Of a stretch of 38,808 nucleotides of DNA, positions 21,338 to 28,909 are shown in pieces. How positions within the stretch are numbered: position 1 is the first letter of the stretch; each line of letters starts with the position of its first letter. The stretch is from positions 1 through 38,808 of IMG/VR virus record IMGVR_UViG_3300009488_000033. The stretch is one strand, 5' to 3'. The DNA is from a virus. Made by a program: the position numbers and the translations under genes. Under the pieces are notes generated by a model. The model had not been told where the DNA came from and ran no database searches. It saw only the letters and a program-made list of their open reading frames with translations.

Positions 21338-22195
21338 ATGGCGGAACCAACAAAAATAATGGATGTGGAAGGTAAGACCAAACTTCAGGCAAAGGCGTCT
21401 ACTGTTATCAAGAGAGGTCAACTGCTTGGATATAGTACTGGCTGGGTAGTGGCTGATGCTGACACTGCTGCTGCTATCTATGCACAGTTCATAGCATTGG
21501 AGGACAACCCAGGTGAAGCAACTGGGCGGTGGATTAAAGTCTGCCGGAGTTGCACGCTTGAGGATGAGGATTCGACTTGGACGGCCAACACACCTCAGTA
21601 TCTCGGTGGCACGACTACGACTGCACCAAACATTACCGAGACTTATCCTGCTACTGATGGCGATATAGTTCAGGTAGTAGGGCGTTCTCTGGATGTCTAT
21701 CGGTGCAGGATAGAGCTTAAAGCGCCTGAGTTGTTTGAGTTGGTCATTAGGGAAGGACCGTATGATGGCACTGGGGAGCCTGGAATTGGTCTTGCTGATA
21801 CCGGCTGGGTTGGAGCAGAACCTGATGGCACAGAAGCGGTCTACTACAAAGGTAGGTTGCCTGCTGGTTTGGTTGGGGATGTGCTTTCAGCAAGAGTGAT
21901 TATGAACTCCATCAACTCAAGTGCTGGCGATGTAGATTTGTCGATTGTCGGTGCGTATGATGGGACGGCTGCTGCCGCTGCTGCCAACAACCAGGATACT
22001 GGTCCAGGTACGGCGGCTGGTGAAGACTGGGTGCAGACTGATGCAGACAATAAGATACTCTGGATAGATGTTAGTGCTCAGTTTGACTCTGGTCTCTGGA
22101 AGCCAGGTAGAAACTTCTGCTTGCTTCTTGACTGGGATGTCCTGACCAATGGAGCTACTAGTATACATCTTGTCCTGCGTGGCTGGAAGGTCTAA
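21338..22195 (+). CDS. Decoration-like / structural protein, 285 aa
   Basis: ATG follows GGAGGAAG. Residues 10-115 resemble small capsid decoration proteins (ASTVIKRGQLLGY, then AQFIALEDNPGEATGRW). Residues 130-285 form a second beta-rich domain (LADTGWVGAEPDG, LSARVIMNSINSSAGDVDLS, FCLLLDWDVLTNGATSIHL), probably a jelly roll that could bind carbohydrate on the head surface. Its position right after the capsid gene supports a head role. Confidence 0.7.
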   Translation: MAEPTKIMDVEGKTKLQAKASTVIKRGQLLGYSTGWVVADADTAAAIYAQFIALEDNPGEATGRWIKVCRSCTLEDEDSTWTANTPQYLGGTTTTAPNITETYPATDGDIVQVVGRSLDVYRCRIELKAPELFELVIREGPYDGTGEPGIGLADTGWVGAEPDGTEAVYYKGRLPAGLVGDVLSARVIMNSINSSAGDVDLSIVGAYDGTAAAAAANNQDTGPGTAAGEDWVQTDADNKILWIDVSAQFDSGLWKPGRNFCLLLDWDVLTNGATSIHLVLRGWKV

Positions 22196-22225
22196 CACTG
22201 CGGCTAGCTACCGCATCATATTGAG

Positions 22226-22265
22226 AGCAAGGAGGGGGTTTTCCTTTCTTTTCCCCCTCCTTGCT
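22226..22265 (+). terminator. Strong 13-bp hairpin ending the head operon
   Basis: AGCAAGGAGGGGG (22226-22238) and CCCCCTCCTTGCT (22253-22265) pair perfectly around a 14-base pyrimidine-rich loop. No T-run follows on the + strand, so it may act as an RNA-stabilising 3' end, a Rho or processing site, or an attenuator, not as a classical terminator. Confidence 0.65.
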
Positions 22266-22290
22266 AACCGGACAGATTGGGGGGATTGAT

Positions 22291-22476
22291 ATGCCCTTAA
22301 AAGAAGGCGGAAGCCAGCAGGTTATTTCCCAGAATATCGCCGAGTGCATAAGGTCTTGGCGCAGGACTGGGAAGATAGGAGATATAAGGCCCAAGAATGC
22401 GGCACACGCTCAAGAGATTTGTGCAGCCGCGGCCTATGCAAAGGCTAGGGAGACGAAACCTAGTATACCAAAATAG
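22291..22476 (+). CDS. Small hypothetical protein, 61 aa
   Basis: ATG at 22291 follows GGGGGGAT. The opening MPLKEGGSQQVISQNIAECI resembles small phage proteins that begin MPLKKGSS..VIS.NI (DUF6496-like), usually about 60-70 residues with a C-terminal helix ending in A.A.AKAR, as here (AAAAYAKARETK). Function unknown. Confidence 0.65.
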   Translation: MPLKEGGSQQVISQNIAECIRSWRRTGKIGDIRPKNAAHAQEICAAAAYAKARETKPSIPK

Positions 22477-22512
22477 AATAATCAGGGAAATATAAATAGG
22501 AGGATATAGACA

Positions 22513-25194
22513 ATGACTCTTCCCTTTACCAAACAAGAGAAAGTCTGGGCTGCTAAAGCAGTAACAGAGACAGTAACCCTCGACACCGAGTTCTCCCTCT
22601 GTATGACCAAGGTTATTGAGATTGCCACTACTGGCTTCACCGGCACTCTTGATATCAAGGGCAAGGAATCCGACCTCGGAACCTTTGACAATGTGGCTTA
22701 CTTCCGTATGGGACAGGACGGGATACAGTCGCTTATCAACAACCAACTAGAATTCGTTGGTGATACCGGGCGCTATTACTACTGTGTTCCTGAACACTGG
22801 CACCGAATGCAGTTAGTGATGACCCGAAGTGCTGGTACTATCTCCGTTGATGTGTCGGGACATGAATCCTCAGCCGTTGCACCCTGGAGTGATAGTGCCA
22901 AAGCTGAGTGGAAGTTTGGCGAGCCTGTCTTAGAGGCCGGCGGTAAGGGCAAGGCAAAGTGGACTGACACGAGCAGACTGGAGATTTATGGGGCTGCTGT
23001 TTCAGGTCAGGGAAGCACGGGTCCGTGGGCTGTTAGACTAGACGCTGGCCCCCAGTCCTCTTGGGATGACTTCGCAAAGGTGGCAATCCCGGTAAATGAA
23101 CTACCCTTCTTAGACCTTGACTCTGTTAGACTCCATGCCTACTACTCAGAGGCTTCGGGTATCGATATGGGTGTCTGTGTTTACCTCCATGACCCCGAGG
23201 ACTTTGACCAGGTCGTAGAGATTTCTCACACCCCAGCGACTACATCGGCTGCGGGATGGCGTGAGCTGAACTACCCTACTGATGTGCCAACGGGACACGC
23301 CTTCTTCTGGTATGGCAATGTAACAGACACTCCTGATACCTGCCCGACTGAGGGTACTGCTTATACGTGGGCTCAGTTCCAGGCCGACTCGGTATTTAGT
23401 GGGTGGACTGTATTCAAGATTACGCTTGACTATGGCTATCATACCGGTGGCGAGTTGATGAATGGTTGCTTCCTTACTCAAGCGCTTATCAACGGCGAGA
23501 CTATACGCCTGGAGCCCTCGGTTAAGGAACAGCTTGACCTAATGCGGGATAATGTTGCTGCTGCTCAAAGGATTATCCCAACATGGAAGTTCGGGCAGCC
23601 TGAAATCCGTTGTGATAACAGAGGTTGGGGTAAGTGGGAGCGAGTAGCCAGAAACGCCAAGTATATTATGGGAGCAGATGCCAACAGGCAGTTCCGTCAT
23701 GGCGAATGGGCTATTCACCTCAACGGTGGTGCTCAAGCAAGTGGAGAGGATTGGGCTTCTATCTGGATACCAGTCAACGATATACCGCTAAAGGACTTTA
23801 CTGAGTTTGCCTTCAATTACTACAGGTTCTTGGATGGCACGGCTGATAGTGGCTATCGTCCGCCTAACTTTGTTATTACTACACGTAACCCTGACGACCA
23901 TGACGAGAGGGCTGATATAACCCAGGACATAGCTTGGGGTGGCACCATGACTGAGGGGTGGCATGAGAACACTCTCGCGCCAACAACCACTGCTAAACTT
24001 TTCTGGTATGGCAACAATGTAACCTCAGATATAACTGAGGGGGTTGCGACCCTATCTACTCTTGCAGCGTATCAGGCTGATAAGGCATTCGCCCACCATG
24101 TGGTCTATATGATAAAGATAGACTTCGGCTATTGGGGTGGCACGCTGTCAACTGGCGATGCCTGGATTGGTGGGATAAGGATAAACGGGAAGCTCATTCC
24201 ATTAGTGCCTGATGAGACTCAAAAGGCTGAGGTAGTCGAGTTCGAAAAGAGTATATTCGGTGCGCCTGAGTTGCGATATAACAAGAACTCTAGGGCTTAT
24301 TGGTCCCGGGGAAGTGCTGACCCCAGATACCATGCGAGCGGTACTGGCTGGCAGGCTTGCTTACACGGTAGAGCTCAGACAGGGGATGATTGGGCAGCCT
24401 GCTACATTCCCATAAATGAATTACCAGTCCCACTCTTCAATACGGCTAGGTGGTCATATGTTATGCAAAGCGCTCAGTCTATGGGTGTGAACATGGTTAT
24501 CTGGGTGCATGATCCTTATGACCATATTAAGAGGGCTGAGATAACCCAACTAGGTAGCCTAGTAGATAGAGCATCGGGACGGAACGCTCACGAGCTTAAT
24601 CAGACTACAGACCAGTTCTTCTACTATGGGGAAGGCGTAGCAAACACAAGCGTCATAACCGGGGCTGGCCCAGGCACACTCTTTGGTTGGGATGACTTCC
24701 AAGCTGATGAGTGCTTTAATACCTGGACTATCTACCGAATATCCTTCGAGATGGGATGGGAAGCATCAGGAACATTCGACCATGCTTGGCTGGTTGATTT
24801 GGTGCTTAACAATCAGCAGATACCTCTGAAGCCGAGGACAGATGCGGACTTAGCTCCTATCCATGACTACTCAGAAACTACGGCAGCTACTTTTACTTTT
24901 ACTGTAGCGCCAAAGACTCCTTTCCAACTGCTGAGTCTAGACCTTCATGCTGGTGCAGGCTTAGCAGGGACAGCATTGACAATAACTAAGGATGCTGGTG
25001 CAGACGGAAGTACAAATCAAGCCTGGTTCGATACCATTGTCTACTCGTTTGATATAGTAACAGCGGCCTCTACCTCACATCGTAAAACATTCGAGGGGCC
25101 TGCGAACTTCTCCGAGGATGATGAGCTAGTCGTTGCTCAGAGTAACACTGGTGCGCAGGATATAGGCTGTGATGTTTGCTGGAAGCCGATATAG
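22513..25194 (+). CDS. Appendage/fibre-type structural protein with three repeated domains, 893 aa
   Basis: Residues 1-130 form an N-terminal beta domain. Three tandem domains of about 205 residues follow at roughly 133-336, 358-567 and 581-785. Each opens with FG.PE/V, carries DDFAKVAIPVNELP / DWASIWIPVNDIP / DWAACYIPINELP, then a HDP/NPDDHD..EI/DIT element, an FFWYGN-like strand, and a final F..W.VY.I....GY unit. Residues 786-893 are a separate beta sandwich. Tandem beta domains suggest a surface fibre or whisker binding host glycans. The three copies diverge widely, so the duplication is old. Confidence 0.7.
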   Translation: MTLPFTKQEKVWAAKAVTETVTLDTEFSLCMTKVIEIATTGFTGTLDIKGKESDLGTFDNVAYFRMGQDGIQSLINNQLEFVGDTGRYYYCVPEHWHRMQLVMTRSAGTISVDVSGHESSAVAPWSDSAKAEWKFGEPVLEAGGKGKAKWTDTSRLEIYGAAVSGQGSTGPWAVRLDAGPQSSWDDFAKVAIPVNELPFLDLDSVRLHAYYSEASGIDMGVCVYLHDPEDFDQVVEISHTPATTSAAGWRELNYPTDVPTGHAFFWYGNVTDTPDTCPTEGTAYTWAQFQADSVFSGWTVFKITLDYGYHTGGELMNGCFLTQALINGETIRLEPSVKEQLDLMRDNVAAAQRIIPTWKFGQPEIRCDNRGWGKWERVARNAKYIMGADANRQFRHGEWAIHLNGGAQASGEDWASIWIPVNDIPLKDFTEFAFNYYRFLDGTADSGYRPPNFVITTRNPDDHDERADITQDIAWGGTMTEGWHENTLAPTTTAKLFWYGNNVTSDITEGVATLSTLAAYQADKAFAHHVVYMIKIDFGYWGGTLSTGDAWIGGIRINGKLIPLVPDETQKAEVVEFEKSIFGAPELRYNKNSRAYWSRGSADPRYHASGTGWQACLHGRAQTGDDWAACYIPINELPVPLFNTARWSYVMQSAQSMGVNMVIWVHDPYDHIKRAEITQLGSLVDRASGRNAHELNQTTDQFFYYGEGVANTSVITGAGPGTLFGWDDFQADECFNTWTIYRISFEMGWEASGTFDHAWLVDLVLNNQQIPLKPRTDADLAPIHDYSETTAATFTFTVAPKTPFQLLSLDLHAGAGLAGTALTITKDAGADGSTNQAWFDTIVYSFDIVTAASTSHRKTFEGPANFSEDDELVVAQSNTGAQDIGCDVCWKPI

Positions 25195-25203
25195 GAGGGT
25201 ATG

Positions 25204-25407
25204 ATGGATAAAGCAAAACGCAAAGTGATGCCTGTGCCCGATAGTGCAAGGGTAGCGATTCAAGCTCTAATGTCTGATGCTAGGCAAGCACAGGAAAGGC
25301 TTAATATGTATGTTCAAGGTTGCAAGGAGGGTATGGGACTTGAAGGGGACTATAACCTAAATACCAGCACATGGGAGTTTGAGCCTATGTCGAAGGAGAA
25401 AGGTTAA
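25204..25407 (+). CDS. Small hypothetical protein, 67 aa
   Basis: ATGATG at 25201 follows GGAGGGT; the second ATG (25204) has the more usual spacing. The protein is a basic N-terminus followed by a long helix (ALMSDARQAQERLNMYVQGC). A one-base overlap joins it to the next gene. It may be an adaptor or chaperone between appendage proteins. Confidence 0.65.
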   Translation: MDKAKRKVMPVPDSARVAIQALMSDARQAQERLNMYVQGCKEGMGLEGDYNLNTSTWEFEPMSKEKG

Positions 25408-26291
25408 TGGCTGTATATATAGACGGCGTAGAGGTTCTGACCGCTATAGCAATGCACGGCACTTGGACTGCCGTTGGCACAGTTACATTTCCTGCTCTTA
25501 CTTTCGGTGGCGATGTCTCCATTGGCGGTAATAAACTCAAGACTGCTCTCTGGATGCTCTTCGATAAGTCGGGCTACACAGATGGCCTTTCTGTAAGAAA
25601 CCTTGCGGATAACGCCTGGGGTGATGTGAACCAAAATAACAACCGTGTCTTTGGCGACATCTTTATTTCTACCTCAGCTAAAGTCATAAAGGGAACAACG
25701 ACTGCCGATGCGTATTATGATTTGCAGGCTAGGATGACGGGAGGAACGCCGGCCTTCAAGACGCTGGTTAGGCTGAAGAATCACGCTAGTGTCCCTTATG
25801 CGGCGCTTGGCGGAAGCCAGGAGCATAAGTTCCACGAGGACGGAAGAGCCCTCCTGGGGGGCGAGGTTGAACTGGGGACCGCTCATGGCATAACAGATGC
25901 CTCTCATCCCCACGCTATCGCTAGAGGGACATATGACTTTGCAGTTGATGAAGGGGCACAAGGTGTTATAGGGCTTCATGTAACCATACCTGACAATGCG
26001 GTTATTGTAAGGGCGTGGTATGATGTGAAGACCACTTTACAGAGTGCTGGGGATACTGCAACAGTCTCGCTGGATATTCCCACTGACGATGTTGCTGGTA
26101 TTCTAGCTGCTATTGCAATTAACAATGGCACACCTTGGGATGCTGGATACCATGAATGTATCCAAGATGGGGCTGTCGGTAACTTCGCTGAGATATGCAC
26201 CGATGACAGAGAACTCTCGATGACAGTAGCGGTGCAGGACTTAACAGCAGGGAAGTTTATACTCTATGCCGAATATGTAGTTTCTGATTAA
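25407..26291 (+). CDS. Structural / appendage protein, 294 aa
   Basis: Residues 1-165 are beta-rich (GDVSIGGNKLKTALWML, VFGDIFISTSAKVIKG) like the shaft part of a fibre, and residues 170-294 form a separate C-terminal domain (FAVDEGAQGVIGLHVTIPDN, VIVRAWYDVKTTL, GKFILYAEYVVSD). Such C-terminal domains occur repeatedly in phage tail proteins as I remember them. It probably contributes to host binding; the exact role is not shown. Confidence 0.6.
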   Translation: MAVYIDGVEVLTAIAMHGTWTAVGTVTFPALTFGGDVSIGGNKLKTALWMLFDKSGYTDGLSVRNLADNAWGDVNQNNNRVFGDIFISTSAKVIKGTTTADAYYDLQARMTGGTPAFKTLVRLKNHASVPYAALGGSQEHKFHEDGRALLGGEVELGTAHGITDASHPHAIARGTYDFAVDEGAQGVIGLHVTIPDNAVIVRAWYDVKTTLQSAGDTATVSLDIPTDDVAGILAAIAINNGTPWDAGYHECIQDGAVGNFAEICTDDRELSMTVAVQDLTAGKFILYAEYVVSD

Positions 26292-26302
26292 GGAGGGGTT
26301 AA

Positions 26303-26560
26303 ATGGGAGAAGTAAACTATCCAGCGACACTAGTCAAACTAAATGCTCGGGGCATTGAGACGCTTGACGACATCAATCTCATGAGGCTGTTCTACGAGGA
26401 ACTGGATGCAGCAGTGAAGACAGGTGAGTGTAGCCCCAATGTTCTCACCTTGACCAACGCACAAAAGGTAGAACTAGCAAACCACAAGATGGAGCTTGAG
26501 CAACAGATAATAGACCTTTGTAGTGCCCTGGATGTAGAGCCTGTTGAGGTAGAAGAGTAG
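26303..26560 (+). CDS. Small helical hypothetical protein, 85 aa
   Basis: ATG follows AAGGAGGGG. The protein is helical and acidic (DINLMRLFYEELDAAVKTGE, NHKMELEQQIIDLCSAL). No family is recognised. Position between appendage genes suggests a structural or assembly role. Confidence 0.6.
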   Translation: MGEVNYPATLVKLNARGIETLDDINLMRLFYEELDAAVKTGECSPNVLTLTNAQKVELANHKMELEQQIIDLCSALDVEPVEVEE

Positions 26561-26564
26561 ATAG

Positions 26565-27272
26565 ATGTCACCTAGGTATGAGTTCTATAGAGGCTCGGTA
26601 GTAGGTGATGTTACACTAATTAACAAGACAAGTCCTGATACTTCTGAATGGGGATGCCAGTCCTTCACACCCAGTATAGCCCACTATATAACCTCAGTGT
26701 GGTTGAAGTTGGCTCGGTGGCTCACCACTACAATGTCCGAGACTATCACGGTGGAGGTCTATGCTGCGGATGGCAACCATAAGCCTACAGGTAGTGTCTT
26801 AGCGAGCGGGGACATAGAAGCTGAAGATATTATCGGGGCGAGTTGGGAATGGCATCGTGTTCCATTCTCTCAGGTTAGTTGGCTAACTGCTGAGACTGAG
26901 TATTGTATAGTTGTGTATTGGAATGGCGTAGGTTTTCCTACTGATGATGTTATGTGGGCATATGACCTATTGGATGTTCCTAGTGATGGCTATTCTGATG
27001 GTGTAGCTCTTTATTCATCAGATGACGGGTCAACCTGGGTGTTACTGTCCGATGAGAGCTACAATGCTGATTTTCTCTTTGAGGAGTGGGGACTACTAGG
27101 CACTGAGACAAGACATGAGGCAGCACTCTATGGAAGAACACTTGCAGCTAGCCTGCGAGATGTGGGTGCTACACTCAAGTTGCAGAGCAGAACACTAACA
27201 TTAGGATTGTTGTCCAAGGGTCTAACACTAGGCTTACTTGGTCATAGTTTAACATTAAAGATTTGGAGATGA
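26565..27272 (+). CDS. Beta-sandwich structural protein with short C-terminal repeats, 235 aa
   Basis: Residues 20-175 match the choice-of-anchor-type beta sandwich seen in many phage and surface proteins: WGCQSFTPSIAHYITSVWLK, TITVEVYAADGNHKPTGSVL, FSQVSWLTAETEYCIVVYW. The last 40 residues contain leucine-rich units LQSRTLTLGLL, SKGLTLGLLG and HSLTLKIW, an alternating pattern that could form a stacked beta trimerisation tail. It is probably part of the adsorption apparatus. Confidence 0.65.
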   Translation: MSPRYEFYRGSVVGDVTLINKTSPDTSEWGCQSFTPSIAHYITSVWLKLARWLTTTMSETITVEVYAADGNHKPTGSVLASGDIEAEDIIGASWEWHRVPFSQVSWLTAETEYCIVVYWNGVGFPTDDVMWAYDLLDVPSDGYSDGVALYSSDDGSTWVLLSDESYNADFLFEEWGLLGTETRHEAALYGRTLAASLRDVGATLKLQSRTLTLGLLSKGLTLGLLGHSLTLKIWR

Positions 27273-27275
27273 CTT

Positions 27276-27590
27276 GTGGAAAGGCTACTAATTGCTGAGG
27301 GTGATGTTGGATTCGACATCCTTTTTACCATAACAGATAGTGATGGTGCTGCCTATCTGTTGACAGGCTATACTATCAAATTCAAGGTGTGGGTCCCGGG
27401 CACAACCGGCACATTGATAGTTGATGGCACATGCGACATAGTTGTGGCTGCCAGTGGGACATGTAAATATACCTTGGCTGCTAATGACTTTGACGACCCA
27501 GCAGCCTACTACGCCGAATTGCAACTAACCAAAACTGGTGTGCAGGAAAGCACCGAGGTCTTTGAGGTTGTGGTTATGGAGAGTCCATAA
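27276..27590 (+). CDS. BppU-like N-terminal-domain protein, 104 aa
   Basis: A GTG start at 27276 follows TTGGAGAT. The entire protein matches the Ig-like N-terminal domain of phage baseplate upper proteins: GFDILFTITDSDGAAYLL, IKFKVW, then GTCKYTLAANDFD and YYAELQLTKTG. Such domains anchor receptor-binding proteins on a baseplate or hub. Standing alone, it may be a linker between the hub and the fibres encoded next. Confidence 0.75.
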   Translation: MERLLIAEGDVGFDILFTITDSDGAAYLLTGYTIKFKVWVPGTTGTLIVDGTCDIVVAASGTCKYTLAANDFDDPAAYYAELQLTKTGVQESTEVFEVVVMESP

Positions 27591-28906
27591 TGAATAGAAC
27601 GAGTATGAGAAGCCAAGTCCTTCGCCTATTAGCTGATGATCCTACAGACCCCGCTATCTGGGCACCTACTGACATCAATGACTGCATTGACCTTGCAGTG
27701 GGGGCGTTGAGCGAGGTGTGTCCCAACAAGGATAGAACTATCCTCAGCATTCAGATAGAAGTTCATAAGGTAGAGGATACTACACAGGTTATCGCTGCTG
27801 CTGACGCTTCTACTCAAGCCACAGTAAATACCCTTCTCAACGAGATCAAGACCGACTACGGCACTCACCTAGCCTCTACCACCTATCATCGTGCTGCTGA
27901 TACCACGAATACCGTTGCTGCTGCCGATGCGTCTAGTCTAGCAACCAGTCTTACGCTAGCGATTGAGCTTATAGCAGATATAAACGCACACTTTATTGAG
28001 AGTGGTGTTCATATGGTAGACGATGCGTTAAATCTTATCGCCGTTGGGACTCCTGTTGATTTAGCTACTGTCATAGTGGCAGCTAATAAAATCAAGGAGA
28101 TGTATACGAAGCACTTGTCTCAGGTCACCGATGGTAGGATTCTCTATGTTAACAGTGTTATCGCGGACACTGCCTTTATAAGGCTGGAAGGTATCGAGTA
28201 TCCTGTCGGGTCTTATCCAGCGACACTGCCATCCTTTGACTACCACTCAGGGAACTTTCTTAAAATAAAGACCAACTATACACCCGGGGATACCGGGGAG
28301 TTGGTCTATGTCTACTGGCAAAAGAAACATACCTTTAGTGATAGTGCCTCAACAATTCCTGTAGAATACGAGCCTGTTATCTCTTTAGGTGCAGAAGGAT
28401 ATGCCTTGAGACTAAGGGCGGTGAGCCAGTTCCATCAGGCCATTACAGACTTGGGGACCGCAAAGACCGAGCTTGCCAAGATGATTACCGGTGGCGTTGG
28501 CACCCTGCAACTGGCTGACGATGCTTTGGACAAGGTAACGACCTATATCGAGAGTGCCACGGCCCCGTCTTCCAAGAAATATCTTGGTGATGGCGATGCC
28601 TTCTTAGAAACTGTCAATGTTGGTGAGGCTGTAGCCCCGACATATGGGGATTACGCGAGACACAGCGCCCAGATGGCAGAGACTCTTATCAATGAGGCGG
28701 CACAGAGGCTTGCTATGAACGGACTCTATAACACTGAGGCGGAAGGTTATCGTAATGCAGCACTTTCCTTTATAGAGGCAGGCAATAAGTTCTGGGAGGA
28801 TGCACAGAGAAGGCTTAGTCAATTCTTTGCCAAGCTGAAAGAGGTAGCTAAAGATAGGCAGCAACTTGAAAAGCCACAGAACCTTGCGGCAAACTTATGG
28901 ATTTAA
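27590..28906 (+). CDS. Head-tail adaptor / tail-associated protein with inserted helical repeats, 438 aa
   Basis: The N-terminus (MRSQVLRLLADDPTDPAIW, DINDCIDLAVGALSEV) resembles phage adaptor proteins that bind the portal. Residues about 65-140 carry two to three repeats of a HLAS/TTYHRAADTTNTVAAADASS-like unit followed by a helix, a stalk-like motif that I recall in tail proteins. A beta domain (YVNSVIADTAFIRLEGIEYP) and a helical C-terminus (GNKFWEDAQRRLSQFFAKLK) follow. A tail-tube or adaptor role is inferred. Confidence 0.55.
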   Translation: MNRTSMRSQVLRLLADDPTDPAIWAPTDINDCIDLAVGALSEVCPNKDRTILSIQIEVHKVEDTTQVIAAADASTQATVNTLLNEIKTDYGTHLASTTYHRAADTTNTVAAADASSLATSLTLAIELIADINAHFIESGVHMVDDALNLIAVGTPVDLATVIVAANKIKEMYTKHLSQVTDGRILYVNSVIADTAFIRLEGIEYPVGSYPATLPSFDYHSGNFLKIKTNYTPGDTGELVYVYWQKKHTFSDSASTIPVEYEPVISLGAEGYALRLRAVSQFHQAITDLGTAKTELAKMITGGVGTLQLADDALDKVTTYIESATAPSSKKYLGDGDAFLETVNVGEAVAPTYGDYARHSAQMAETLINEAAQRLAMNGLYNTEAEGYRNAALSFIEAGNKFWEDAQRRLSQFFAKLKEVAKDRQQLEKPQNLAANLWI

Positions 28907-28909
28907 TAG

